The notes below the pieces were generated by a model. The model worked only from the letters and a program-made list of their open reading frames with translations, was not told the origin of the DNA and made no database searches. Below are positions 8,437-16,336 of a stretch of DNA of 44,126 nt, piece by piece; position 1 is the first letter of the stretch; every line of letters starts with the position of its first letter. Location of the stretch: positions 1 through 44,126 of IMG/VR virus record IMGVR_UViG_3300005253_000139. One strand, given 5' to 3'. The translations under genes were made by a program, and so were the position numbers. The DNA is from a virus.

Positions 8437-11036
8437 GGAATAGACTTATCTTCGTATTATTACTTGTTTTTGTATTGTGCATACATTCAGAGATTGCGAT
8501 TGCCCGTTTCGGAGGAGAAGGGGCTTTTGGAAGTGTTGTGAATTATTTAAAGGTAGTAGCGACGCATATCCTACCATCTGCTACAGACACATACGATTTG
8601 GGTTCTTTGACTAAAAGATGGAGGAATTTCTATACAGGTGATTTAGATCTAACAGGTACAGGCCCTGACATCTCTTTCGTAGTTACCGGTGGCGACACAA
8701 TGGGTATCCACGCAGAAAGCGACATCTTCATAATAAAAAATGAGACCGATAATCACCAATGGTTCAGGGCAGAAGGTTCGCAGGATATATTTTTAAATCC
8801 TCATTCAGGCAACGTCTCAATCGGTGGCGGATATTCCTTCCCTGATTTTAGACTATATGTCGGCGGCACAACGAAGATAACAGGAGATACTACTTTAGGC
8901 GGAAACCTCACCTTTTCAGGTTCCAGTGCTTCTATCCTCGTAAGTTCAAGTATGGCAAGCGTCCTGACTATAGGTGGGGTAGAGGGAGCTTTTAATGGAG
9001 AAATGACATTTGATTTTGACGAAGAATTTTATGCGGTAAGAGTATCTTCTACTACGGCACATTCACAACTTTTAGCATTTGCTGTCCCTATCCTTATATT
9101 AAATGATGTTACGCTTCGGTTCGGAAACTCATCAACTTCTCAAATATCGTTAGAAACTACTGGTAATGATAATACCCAATGGGGGACAAATGTAGGAAGT
9201 GCTACTGGTTCTGGTTATGTCTCTTTTATGGAACGAGCCGATATGGGTAATGCCAACCGCTCCCCTACTTCTGCTTGGCCAGCAGGGGCTACTTCTGCTA
9301 ATGTTGTTTTAGATGTCCTTTCAAGCGATGAAACAGTCGCCGCAGATGGCGGTTTCTTATGGCACGACCAAGATGATTTTAATATAGCAAGTGGGACAGG
9401 CGGTATTAAAATATGGACAAAGATAGACTCAACCACAGGTATTCAACTCGGAGACTCTGATGGCGGAGTACCTATATTGATTGTTGATACGGAGAATGAG
9501 AATGTTGGTATTGGCAATGCAGCATTAAAACTTTGGCATAGTGCTTTTAAGGCTTTTCAGATTGGCCTTACAGGAGGTCTTACTTTAGTAGACGAAACTG
9601 ATGACGCATTAGATTTAATACAAAATGCTTTTTACGATACTGTTTGGAGATATATTGAAACAAATGAAGCATCTAGAATTAGGTTACAATTAGGCACAAT
9701 ACAATTTTATGTAGCTCCATTCGGCACAACCGATGATGTACTTACTTGGGTAGAAGCAATGAGAATAGATAATTCAGGCAACGTCGGTATCGGAACAACT
9801 GCACCAACAGCAAATCTTCAAGTAGTACAAAGCACAGCAGGAGTAGGAACTGTAGCAATAACAACAAACACAACTTGCACGGGAACTGGGACTCAATTCT
9901 TAAATACTTTTAAGGTCGGTGATACCATAACGATTACTGATACTGCTGAAACCAGGGCTATTACTGCGATTACAAATGATACGCTTATGACTATTGTATC
10001 AGCGACTAATGAAGCTTCCTCTACTTATACACTTGCTGGAGGAACCAGGTTATCGGTATTGGGAAATGGCAATGTCGGCATAGGGACGACAGACCCAGGT
10101 TCTCTCTTGCAAGTAGATGGAAATGTCTTAATAGGTGGTTCAAATAACGAATTAAGGTTCTATGAGGGGGTTAATTATGTAGGTTTTGAAGCCCCTGCCC
10201 TATCAGCAGACCAGATATGGGTATTGCCTCCTGCTGATGGAAAGGATGGTGATGTCTTAACGACCAATGCTTCTGGGATATTAAGCTGGCTTTCTGGGGC
10301 GAGTGAAGAATCTTGGGCTTTCCGTTCCCGTTCTGGTGCTTCAGGGACGACTTACGCTGGGGGATTTTATAAACACTCTGGGACTGCGAATGATTTTAGT
10401 GGAAATCCTACATTTGGGACAGTTAATTCCTCATACGCAGCCCATTTCTTCATAGTCACTGGTGCGGATACGGTGGATGAACTTACCATACGGGTTACAG
10501 GGACATCAATAACTGATGGAGGTGTGAGAGATGCCTCGCCTGATACGGAAGATTTAGTCATACCGATTTCCACTTCGGCAGGGGCTTATTATGAAACGAA
10601 TATAAAATGGCTAGGACAGGTGACTATTTCAGTAGTAAGCGGAACAGCGAAAATATGCGATTTTGGATTTGCTAAATACTGGGATAATAACAATACCGAT
10701 TTTGCTGTAGTGGGGTTAGAAGTCACTTGGTTAGGCGGTGCGACTGATACTGCACCCAATCTTATTTTAAGGCATCACAAGGGGACAGCAGGAAATACAG
10801 ATTGGACTTATACTGGAAGCGGTGCGACCCCTCCAACAGCAATAGCGGCTATGGCAACAGACCATTCAACAACTGAGGATAATGTAATTGATGGAGAGAA
10901 TGGTGCTTGGAAACGGGACAATCTTTCCGTGAATATAAATGGTTCTGGGAATGAGGGGGCTATCTGGGAAATCGTAACAACGGCGAATAAGACATTTGAG
11001 TTAGGGGATGCTTTATTAAGGATAACACCACAATAA
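8433..11036 (+). CDS. Tail fibre protein with an N-terminal signal-peptide-like segment
   Basis: An 867-residue protein. Residues 1-25 form a convincing secretion signal (hydrophobic LIFVLLLVFVLCI, then a possible AIA cleavage site), unusual for a fibre. The body contains repeated fibre motifs: DTYDLGSLTKRWRNFYTGDL near residue 55, GNVGIGTTAPTANLQV near residue 450, and GNVGIGTTDPGSLLQVDG near residue 550, as seen in long beta-helical fibres and in S74-chaperone-containing fibres. The C-terminal ~200 residues are a beta-sandwich (FAVVGLEVTWLGG, FELGDALLRITPQ) that may bind the receptor. I do not see the S74 catalytic residues. Confidence 0.7.
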   Translation: MRNRLIFVLLLVFVLCIHSEIAIARFGGEGAFGSVVNYLKVVATHILPSATDTYDLGSLTKRWRNFYTGDLDLTGTGPDISFVVTGGDTMGIHAESDIFIIKNETDNHQWFRAEGSQDIFLNPHSGNVSIGGGYSFPDFRLYVGGTTKITGDTTLGGNLTFSGSSASILVSSSMASVLTIGGVEGAFNGEMTFDFDEEFYAVRVSSTTAHSQLLAFAVPILILNDVTLRFGNSSTSQISLETTGNDNTQWGTNVGSATGSGYVSFMERADMGNANRSPTSAWPAGATSANVVLDVLSSDETVAADGGFLWHDQDDFNIASGTGGIKIWTKIDSTTGIQLGDSDGGVPILIVDTENENVGIGNAALKLWHSAFKAFQIGLTGGLTLVDETDDALDLIQNAFYDTVWRYIETNEASRIRLQLGTIQFYVAPFGTTDDVLTWVEAMRIDNSGNVGIGTTAPTANLQVVQSTAGVGTVAITTNTTCTGTGTQFLNTFKVGDTITITDTAETRAITAITNDTLMTIVSATNEASSTYTLAGGTRLSVLGNGNVGIGTTDPGSLLQVDGNVLIGGSNNELRFYEGVNYVGFEAPALSADQIWVLPPADGKDGDVLTTNASGILSWLSGASEESWAFRSRSGASGTTYAGGFYKHSGTANDFSGNPTFGTVNSSYAAHFFIVTGADTVDELTIRVTGTSITDGGVRDASPDTEDLVIPISTSAGAYYETNIKWLGQVTISVVSGTAKICDFGFAKYWDNNNTDFAVVGLEVTWLGGATDTAPNLILRHHKGTAGNTDWTYTGSGATPPTAIAAMATDHSTTEDNVIDGENGAWKRDNLSVNINGSGNEGAIWEIVTTANKTFELGDALLRITPQ

Positions 11037-11048
11037 AAAGGGGGTAGC

Positions 11049-11438
11049 ATGAAAGAACTCGTAAAGTATTTATTATTTATGGCGGTATGTATATTTGTAT
11101 TAACCTTTACGGTCAGTTGCTTAGCACAAGAGACTTTTGATGAAACTATTGTCAACCCTCAAAATCCCATTGTCGATACAATCCTGGACTTTGACAATAT
11201 GGAGATACATCTTAAACATTCAGAGGTGCGTACTTATATAATATCCCGAGATGTTAATGGAGATGAAGTAAGGAGAGAAGCAGGGCGGAATTATATCTAT
11301 AGAAATGAGAACGAGGATAATCCTGATACTCCCTATGATGAAACACAGATGCACACTATCTTTATGCAGAAATTGGGATTGAATAAAGCGGTAATCAAGC
11401 AGGCGGTAAAAGAGATGGAGTTGTTGAAACGAGAATAA
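11049..11438 (+). CDS. Secreted or lipoprotein-like protein, possible lysis accessory
   Basis: A 129-residue protein with a GGGG ribosome site. The N-terminal hydrophobic segment (YLLFMAVCIFVLTFTVSCLAQ) resembles a signal peptide with a weak lipobox (TVSC). The mature part is acidic, then ends in a helical basic tail (KAVIKQAVKEMELLKRE). It lies between the fibre gene and a one-helix coiled-coil protein, the usual place of lysis genes, but spanin identity is only a guess. Confidence 0.45.
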   Translation: MKELVKYLLFMAVCIFVLTFTVSCLAQETFDETIVNPQNPIVDTILDFDNMEIHLKHSEVRTYIISRDVNGDEVRREAGRNYIYRNENEDNPDTPYDETQMHTIFMQKLGLNKAVIKQAVKEMELLKRE

Positions 11439-11770
11439 TGGAGGAACGAATGAAAAAGTTTGTAAGTTTCGTAAGTGATTTAAGAACTATTATTGTATCC
11501 TGCCTTGCTATAATAGTGTTTCTGGGGTATCTCTCTGGGTTCCTCAAGCTCCCTAAACAAGTAGAGTTATTGGCTAAAACAACGGGGGAACTCAAGGAAA
11601 ATGATATGGAACAGACTATTGCTATTTCCTCTTTAGCTGATAATTTGGATGATTATATAGAGGTTCAGAAAATGCTTTATAAGGAACGGGAAAAGTACGA
11701 GATGGAACGGGAACGGAAACAGGATAGACAGATAGATTTATTGACGGAGATAGCGATAAATGACCGTTAA
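11438..11770 (+). CDS. Single-span membrane protein with a coiled coil (holin or inner-spanin candidate)
   Basis: A 110-residue protein with one membrane segment (residues ~19-34, IIVSCLAIIVFLGYLSGFL) followed by a charged helical coiled coil (residues ~50-105). This topology fits an inner-membrane spanin or a small holin-like protein. The first ATG overlaps the previous stop. An internal ATG at 11450, four bases after GGAGGA, could be the real start. No endolysin was found nearby. Confidence 0.45.
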   Translation: MEERMKKFVSFVSDLRTIIVSCLAIIVFLGYLSGFLKLPKQVELLAKTTGELKENDMEQTIAISSLADNLDDYIEVQKMLYKEREKYEMERERKQDRQIDLLTEIAINDR

Positions 11771-11933
11771 ACGAATATCCTATGACCCGCATATCATTCG
11801 TGTCCTCTGCCAACAGATAGTTAATATGAAGCGGTATAACTCGGAATGTCATTCTGCGAAGTGTGCACCTTGTTTGAAGAATATGGAAAGTTTATTAGAG
11901 GAAAAGGAAGTAATAGATGTGCAGGATAACTAA
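11760..11933 (+). CDS. Small cysteine-rich protein
   Basis: A 57-residue protein beginning at an ATG inside the end of the preceding gene and ending inside the next one. It contains four cysteines in a tight cluster (NSECHSAKCAPCLKN), a plausible zinc or disulfide knuckle. No family is recognised. Overlap on both sides supports it being part of the late operon. Confidence 0.4.
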   Translation: MTVKRISYDPHIIRVLCQQIVNMKRYNSECHSAKCAPCLKNMESLLEEKEVIDVQDN

Positions 11934-12141
11934 AGGAGGCATAGCATACGCAGACAACATTGATAACTTTTTTCGAGGGGATGAGGGGGATGATAATCTT
12001 CTGTTAGATTATGGTATCGCCAAAAGGATTGAGATAGACAAGGAAAAAGAGATAGATGTAATCCTTGAACTTCGCCGAGAACATCAAATCGATAATTTTC
12101 GGACAGCGGATTACACTATAAGAACAACTATAGAATTTTAA
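11917..12141 (+). CDS. Small hypothetical protein
   Basis: A 74-residue, acidic protein (DDYG-like and EKEIDVILELRREHQID segments). Its start overlaps the end of the cysteine-rich gene in another frame. No motif recognised. An alternative is that translation begins later, since no strong ribosome site precedes this ATG. Confidence 0.35.
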   Translation: MCRITKGGIAYADNIDNFFRGDEGDDNLLLDYGIAKRIEIDKEKEIDVILELRREHQIDNFRTADYTIRTTIEF

Positions 12142-12191
12142 ATTTTTCTTTTATGTTTTTTTGTAAGTTTACTTCCTTTCGGTCTTGGCAT
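12138..12191 (-). CDS. Antisense 17-residue basic mini-protein
   Basis: On the minus strand a canonical GGAGG lies 5 bases before an ATG. It opens a 17-residue frame, MPRPKGSKLTKKHKRKI, ending in TAA that overlaps the stop of the plus-strand gene. The product would be very basic, with an AT-hook-like PRPKGSK. The quality of the ribosome site is the main support; it may be a chance frame. Confidence 0.25.
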   Translation of the reverse strand: MPRPKGSKLTKKHKRKI

Positions 12192-12226
12192 AATTACCTC
12201 CAAAAAAGGTCAGCTTGGAGAAAAAG

Positions 12227-12619
12227 ATGAGTTCATTCACTAAACACCCACCACTTCAACCTTTATTAGATGGTATTCGTTGGCGTGTAATGGAAGCCTT
12301 TGAATATCACATTGGCTCAAAGGACTCAGGCGAAGTGGTTAAAATCCCTAAAGACTTCATAACAGACCTTGCCAGTATCCCAAAGATTTTCTGGAGTGTC
12401 ATAGGTGGCGCTTGGGGAAAGTATGGCTATGCCTCAATTTTACACGACTACCTTTATACAGTAGGTACTTATACCCGCAAACGAACAGACCAGATTTTTC
12501 TTGAAGCGATGAAAGTTTTAAAAGTCCCTTATTGGAAAAGAAAGCTAATGTACTGGGCTGTAAGAATTGGAGCAGGCATGCCCTGGCGAAGATACCGCAA
12601 GAAAGCACAGGTCTTATGA
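12227..12619 (+). CDS. DUF1353 phage protein
   Basis: About 130 residues. The segment IPKDFITDLASIPKIFWSVIGG, then YGYASILHDYLY and RKRTDQIFLEAMK, is the DUF1353 (PF07087) signature, a conserved phage family of unknown function often found near tail or lysis genes. I place the start at the ATG at 12227 because a GGAG lies 7 bases upstream; an upstream TTG at 12215 has no such site. It is the last gene of the plus tail module and faces the minus accessory operon. Confidence 0.7.
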   Translation: MSSFTKHPPLQPLLDGIRWRVMEAFEYHIGSKDSGEVVKIPKDFITDLASIPKIFWSVIGGAWGKYGYASILHDYLYTVGTYTRKRTDQIFLEAMKVLKVPYWKRKLMYWAVRIGAGMPWRRYRKKAQVL

Positions 12620-12634
12620 TATGGGTCGCATCGA

Positions 12635-12682
12635 GATAGTCCAACCACGAGGCTCTTAGAGACACTTTTTTAAGAGTTTATC
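12635..12682. terminator. Weak hairpin between convergent operons
   Basis: Between the convergent genes ending at 12619 (+) and 12710 (-), a 5-bp stem CTCTT/AAGAG (12653-12657 with 12672-12676) holds a T-rich loop, with GATA/TATC outside it. A terminator is expected here, but this one is weak on both strands. Confidence 0.25.
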
Positions 12683-12709
12683 GTCGGAAATGGTGATTTT
12701 GGACATATC

Positions 12710-12931
12710 CTAACTTATCCCATCATCAACAATCTCTGGTTCTTCAAAAGTCTTTGCTCCAATATTGCCATCTATTATAACAAAAATATCTTTTCCTTTT
12801 CTCCGGGTAAAGTCCACGCGAACCCACTTGTGTCCCAGGTCTTCCTGGTTTCTAAGGGTCAAAAAGGCCTCTATTAATAGGCTATCTACGCACTTGTACC
12901 ATTTTTTATCTCTTATGGTCTCCCCTGCCAT
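12710..12931 (-). CDS. Small hypothetical protein
   Basis: A 73-residue protein, possibly a small alpha/beta domain (WVRVDFTRRKGKDIFVIIDG). It is the last gene of the minus accessory transcript and starts 3 bases after the upstream membrane gene. No family recognised. Confidence 0.45.
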   Translation of the reverse strand: MAGETIRDKKWYKCVDSLLIEAFLTLRNQEDLGHKWVRVDFTRRKGKDIFVIIDGNIGAKTFEEPEIVDDGIS

Positions 12932-12934
12932 TGG

Positions 12935-13180
12935 TTATCTCCCAAACCATTTATATTTCCAATGTCCAACAAATAAGAGCATGATAATGTATGTCAGGAT
13001 ATTTATAGAAAATATCAATAAGAACCACATGGTATGAGGAGTTGATCCTTCCCAGTTGTATGGCCAACCACTCCTTGTGAAAATGTTAGGCAGAAACTTC
13101 AACCCTAAAAAATATAATGTTGGTAAAAAACCGACTGAACCTGTTACAATTATAAATCCTACTTTTTCTAATATAGTCAT
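12935..13180 (-). CDS. Small two-span membrane protein
   Basis: An 81-residue protein with hydrophobic segments at residues ~8-29 and ~50-70. It is a candidate inner-membrane protein. A cluster of small one- and two-span proteins and lipoproteins lies here (12935-15157), suggesting envelope modification or holin-like roles. Function not recognised. Confidence 0.45.
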   Translation of the reverse strand: MTILEKVGFIIVTGSVGFLPTLYFLGLKFLPNIFTRSGWPYNWEGSTPHTMWFLLIFSINILTYIIMLLFVGHWKYKWFGR

Positions 13181-13242
13181 GCGTTTCCCTCCTATTTTAG
13201 TAAATCATTTTAAAAAAGCAAGACCTCTTGTTTCTGATGTAC

Positions 13243-13356
13243 TCATTTATCTCTCCCTTTCAAATAGATAAACATTGTTATTATTAAAATAATAATCCAC
13301 CCACAGACCTTATCCCAAAGTTCTGTATTGGGTATGATTTCTTTTAAATTTAACAT
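13243..13356 (-). CDS. 37-residue single-span membrane protein
   Basis: The frame starts at 13356, 4 bases after the stop of the upstream lipoprotein gene. It has one hydrophobic stretch (WIIILIITMFIYL) and a positively charged end. Its stop overlaps an ATG of a further 13-codon frame preceded by GGGAGAG. The short length keeps confidence low. Confidence 0.35.
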   Translation of the reverse strand: MLNLKEIIPNTELWDKVCGWIIILIITMFIYLKGRDK

Positions 13357-13360
13357 TAGT

Positions 13361-13762
13361 TTATTTCATAATTAAGTGATTTTTTAGTAAATCATAACCT
13401 TGTTCCACCATTTCCTTCAATAAATTATAATTTTCTCGCACTATATCAAAAATTTCCTTATCCAACATTTCGCTTGTAGTGGACAATTCTTTATATAGCT
13501 CGGTTTTCAAGTAAAGTATAAACCCCTCTAATGAGCTGGATTTGCTATCTTTTAACATCCTTGCGATTACAAATGGATCTTGATTACTCTTCTCGAAGGC
13601 CTTTATTATCAACTGAGTTTCTTTATCAAATGTACTCATCATTATTTTGTATTCGATGGAGGCTTCATCATTATTGGAAGGCATCTGTTGTATCCTAAAA
13701 ACACAACTATTCAATAACCCCATCATACATAGCATCAAAATCCCCATGCATATACCTCGCAT
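13361..13762 (-). CDS. Lipoprotein overlapping another lipoprotein gene
   Basis: A 133-residue protein with a signal sequence and lipobox LLNSC near residues 16-20, so a lipid-anchored mature protein of ~114 residues with long helices. The first 56 bases of the gene overlap, in another frame, the end of a second lipoprotein gene (13707-13862). Nested or overlapping pairs of envelope proteins are typical of spanins, but here both members carry lipoboxes. Function is not recognised. Confidence 0.5.
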   Translation of the reverse strand: MRGICMGILMLCMMGLLNSCVFRIQQMPSNNDEASIEYKIMMSTFDKETQLIIKAFEKSNQDPFVIARMLKDSKSSSLEGFILYLKTELYKELSTTSEMLDKEIFDIVRENYNLLKEMVEQGYDLLKNHLIMK

Positions 13763-13862
13763 CCCACTTTTCCTCTGGTTTATATAAATTTGTTTCTACT
13801 TCTTTGGCACATCCAGATAACAAAATACATAATATAAGTAGTATTGACCTACTCATCTTCAT
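13707..13862 (-). CDS. Short lipoprotein (outer-spanin-like size)
   Basis: A 51-residue frame whose N-terminus is a clear lipoprotein signal (SRSILLILCILLSGCAK, lipobox LSGC). The mature peptide has ~34 residues. Its start overlaps the end of the upstream membrane gene (13849-14028) and its end overlaps the 133-residue lipoprotein gene, giving a chain of overlapping frames. Size and lipobox fit an outer-membrane spanin subunit; this is an inference. Confidence 0.45.
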   Translation of the reverse strand: MKMSRSILLILCILLSGCAKEVETNLYKPEEKWDARYMHGDFDAMYDGVIE

Positions 13863-14028
13863 TACCATAAAAGATTTTACCCTTCTCTTCTGCCCACTTT
13901 TTCATATTCCGAAAGGTAAACCATTCGTAAATCGTAGAGATGATTAAAAATATCAAACCCAATACAAAGATAAATATACCGAGTATTAACCAGCCGATAA
14001 GCCTATAAAATAGTTTAAATGATTTCAT
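13849..14028 (-). CDS. 59-residue single-span membrane protein
   Basis: The frame has a good purine-rich ribosome site (GGAAGAAGAA) and a long hydrophobic helix (LIGWLILGIFIFVLGLIFLI), followed by a charged tail. It overlaps the upstream zinc-ribbon frame by 4 bases (ATGA) and the downstream lipoprotein frame. With the lipoprotein it could form an inner/outer envelope pair. Confidence 0.45.
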   Translation of the reverse strand: MKSFKLFYRLIGWLILGIFIFVLGLIFLIISTIYEWFTFRNMKKWAEEKGKIFYGNEDE

Positions 14029-14165
14029 TTCTTCTTCCAGAAACTCTTATTGCTTCTATTCAGACAAATCTTACAGCAAGCAAATTCCACCGCCTTTCCT
14101 TTTTCCCATCTTATATCGGGGAATAATTCTCTTTTCCTTTTACAGCAATCGCATTTGCCTGTCAT
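14025..14165 (-). CDS. 46-residue zinc-ribbon-like protein
   Basis: The frame has CDCC near the N-terminus and CCKIC about 25 residues later, consistent with a small zinc-binding ribbon, and a basic C-terminus. It is translationally coupled to the next gene by ATGA. No family recognised. Confidence 0.4.
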   Translation of the reverse strand: MTGKCDCCKRKRELFPDIRWEKGKAVEFACCKICLNRSNKSFWKKK

Positions 14166-14166
14166 A

Positions 14167-14424
14167 TCAATTCACGATACACTTCCGATTACAATATTTG
14201 CAACGACCCATAACGAAAACCCCATCATATTCGTCTATCTTTTCTAATATGCAGCTGCCCCTTACAAATCGGCAATAAAGATATACTACGGGTTTAAACT
14301 TGCGTTTCCTATATTGGCGATCGAGAGAGTAGTGGAGCATTAAAACAAACACACTATACATCAAAAGCATTGTCATTAAAGTTACTATTCCTATTAGTGC
14401 GAGAACAAACAGAATAATTTTCAT
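14167..14424 (-). CDS. Membrane-anchored cysteine-containing protein
   Basis: An 85-residue protein with a hydrophobic N-terminus (residues ~3-30) and a basic cytoplasmic-like part ending in CKYCNRKC, a possible metal site. It lies 1 base before the next minus gene start. Function not recognised. Confidence 0.4.
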   Translation of the reverse strand: MKIILFVLALIGIVTLMTMLLMYSVFVLMLHYSLDRQYRKRKFKPVVYLYCRFVRGSCILEKIDEYDGVFVMGRCKYCNRKCIVN

Positions 14425-14440
14425 ATTTTTCTGGTAAGTT

Positions 14441-14650
14441 CTAATCTATAATCTTAAAACCTGCTTTTTCGGCTTCTGGTCTTTCAGAATATAATCTTAA
14501 TTTTGCAGGCCCTATTATTCTTGATAAGTCATTTCCATTCATAGTTACATTTATAGGTAAATTATTCTTCTTACGCCATTTATGAAATTCCTCCATTATA
14601 TAAGAATGTAAATGCTCACAATATGCAGCTTCATAATTTCCTTGACTCAT
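14441..14650 (-). CDS. Small soluble hypothetical protein
   Basis: A 69-residue protein. The ATG at 14650 is chosen because GGAGG lies 6 bases upstream within a 26-bp leader block that recurs at 22977-23002. A GTG one codon earlier is also possible. No family recognised. Confidence 0.4.
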   Translation of the reverse strand: MSQGNYEAAYCEHLHSYIMEEFHKWRKKNNLPINVTMNGNDLSRIIGPAKLRLYSERPEAEKAGFKIID

Positions 14651-14673
14651 CACTTACCTCCAGTAAGTTCTTT
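14648..14673 (-). repeat. Translation-initiation repeat, copy 1 (other copy 22977-23002)
   Basis: A 26-bp block including AAAGAACTTACTGGAGG and the start codon is 25/26 identical to 22977-23002. Partial copies occur at 22807-22820 and 23600-23619. It contains the ribosome binding site of the downstream gene. Confidence 0.7.
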
Positions 14674-15065
14674 TAATAATGGGGATTAGTTAAATACATT
14701 TCCCATATTTTTTCTCTTTCAAGGGCATTAAATTTCCTCAAAAACTCTTTGTTTTTCTTAAAGAAAGCATTATATTCGTCTAACAATATTCCTGTTTTTA
14801 CTTTATTACCATCTTCCCAAACGCTCACCCAATACCTATTTTCTATAAGTGTTTTTTTATGGGGATTTTTACTTATAATAGGATAAGATAAACACCATTT
14901 TTGACAAATAATATATTCTTTGGGAAACTCTTTATAAATATCCACTGAAATAATGCTATTGGGATTACTATCAGTTCTTTTTTCATATAAAGCAATTTTA
15001 ATTTCTCTGTTTCCTCCACACCCCCCCAAAAAGAAAACAAAGAGGATTATTGTAAACCATTTCAC
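14673..15065 (-). CDS. Lipoprotein of unknown function
   Basis: A 130-residue protein with a typical lipoprotein signal (FTIILFVFFLGGCGG, lipobox LGGC). The mature part has alternating strands and helices with no recognised motif. It overlaps the upstream 31-residue membrane frame by a few bases. It is probably periplasm-facing in a Gram-negative envelope. Confidence 0.5.
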   Translation of the reverse strand: MKWFTIILFVFFLGGCGGNREIKIALYEKRTDSNPNSIISVDIYKEFPKEYIICQKWCLSYPIISKNPHKKTLIENRYWVSVWEDGNKVKTGILLDEYNAFFKKNKEFLRKFNALEREKIWEMYLTNPHY

Positions 15066-15157
15066 CTTAACCTCCTTCTTAATATGAATATAGCTACAAG
15101 GAATATCGCGGTAGGAATAAATAAAATAGATAGTATTATCTTTAAAACTGTGTTCAT
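15062..15157 (-). CDS. 31-residue single-span membrane peptide
   Basis: The frame is mostly one hydrophobic helix (VLKIILSILFIPTAIFLVAI) ending in RRRLR, the positive-inside pattern of small phage membrane peptides. It overlaps the lipoprotein gene start (ATG...GTGA context). The ribosome site is weak. Confidence 0.35.
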   Translation of the reverse strand: MNTVLKIILSILFIPTAIFLVAIFILRRRLR

Positions 15158-15218
15158 TGAGACTTTTTAAAGAGATTTAAATTTAAGTATTTATTGATTC
15201 ATTGGGTATAAAAAGAGT

Positions 15219-16139
15219 CTAATTTTTATAGTTGGATGCGTAGTTCACAATATTCTCATAATCTTTTACCTTAATCTCAGATGAACTATCATAACCAAAT
15301 TTATCAAATAGAAATTCTTTCATTTTATCATCTGGCATATTCGAAGATTTAGATATGGCGAATAATCTTTTACGCTGTTTTTCACTTATAAGTCGATTCT
15401 CAAATTTTAGTTGTGTTTCGGGTTCTGGATGCAAGGTCTCTGCCTCTACTATTTCTTCTGCCGAACATTCTCCAAATGCCACTAAATCTGCAATAGCCCT
15501 ATTCTTAGCCCTTGTTTCTGCTATTGCCCTTGTATTATGCTCTGTCTTTAATAGATCCTTCTCGTCAGATGAGCAACTTCCGCACCCATCCATAAAAGCA
15601 CCATTGGGAGCAGTAGCCCGATAGGTGAAGTGATATGTAAAGCCATGCCCTCCATATTCTTCTCTCTTTTCTTCCAACTTTTCTAAAGAAAGATTGAAAA
15701 ACCTCTGACACTTACGCCAAAAAGACTTCTTCTTAAAGTCCTTACCACTTATCTTTTGTATATCCTCTGGCCGTATTATCTTATTAGCTAACTCCTGATA
15801 GGCATTAAAGGCCTCTACTGCCTTTTCTGCTGTTACTGCTGGCATTACAATCGCATCCTTAACTACTATTTCCTTATCCATTATTCCCTCCCGTTTTTGT
15901 CGTACTATTTTAGTTTTCTTTCCAAGTATCTCTCGCACACGCTTGGCGCTACAATAAGGACATGCCTCGTCTATGATAAGTTCATCATTATAAAGTAGAA
16001 GGCTATCTCCGCAGAAAACGCACCTCTTTTCAGTATCTATCCCTTCGTCTTTAGCTTTGTTCTCTTGCTCTTTTTCTGCTCTATGCGCATCTCTGTGCTT
16101 ATCTGCTTGTTCTGTAAAGATTAACTCTCTATCGTCCAT
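15219..16139 (-). CDS. Conserved phage protein with TRAKNRAI motif, possible annealing/recombination protein; two possible starts
   Basis: A 306-codon frame. Residues 1-86 hold a zinc-ribbon (CVFC at 40-43, CPYC at 60-63). An internal ATG at 15881 (residue 87) has a much better ribosome site, GGGAGGG 5 bases upstream, so a ~220-residue short form is likely. The core contains VTAEKAVEAFNAYQ, a TYRATAPNG strand, RAIAETRAKNRAIADLV and GECSAEE, then a C-terminal LISEKQRKRLFAI helix. This motif order is familiar from phage and archaeal proteins whose AETRAKNRA segment resembles single-strand annealing proteins (Rad52/Erf-like). That assignment is an inference. Confidence 0.5.
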   Translation of the reverse strand: MDDRELIFTEQADKHRDAHRAEKEQENKAKDEGIDTEKRCVFCGDSLLLYNDELIIDEACPYCSAKRVREILGKKTKIVRQKREGIMDKEIVVKDAIVMPAVTAEKAVEAFNAYQELANKIIRPEDIQKISGKDFKKKSFWRKCQRFFNLSLEKLEEKREEYGGHGFTYHFTYRATAPNGAFMDGCGSCSSDEKDLLKTEHNTRAIAETRAKNRAIADLVAFGECSAEEIVEAETLHPEPETQLKFENRLISEKQRKRLFAISKSSNMPDDKMKEFLFDKFGYDSSSEIKVKDYENIVNYASNYKN

Positions 16140-16219
16140 AAAATACCTCTAATGCTATTTCTTCTCATAGTTAATAATTTCTTAATTTATTAGGTAAAAA
16201 AATACACGCATCTTATGTT

Positions 16220-16330
16220 TCAAGGTTTCTTCTCTTTCATTTTTCGTTCCAATGCTAAACAGGAAGATAAAAGTTTTACCAACGGTTTTTGTTTAATAAG
16301 TTCTGTTGCAATGCTTGATTTAAAACCCAT
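16220..16330 (-). CDS. 36-residue basic hypothetical peptide
   Basis: A short frame starting 6 bases after the ParB-like gene stop, with a rather close AAGG upstream. The product is basic (ERKMKEKKP end). It could be noise. Confidence 0.2.
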   Translation of the reverse strand: MGFKSSIATELIKQKPLVKLLSSCLALERKMKEKKP

Positions 16331-16336
16331 CCTTTC

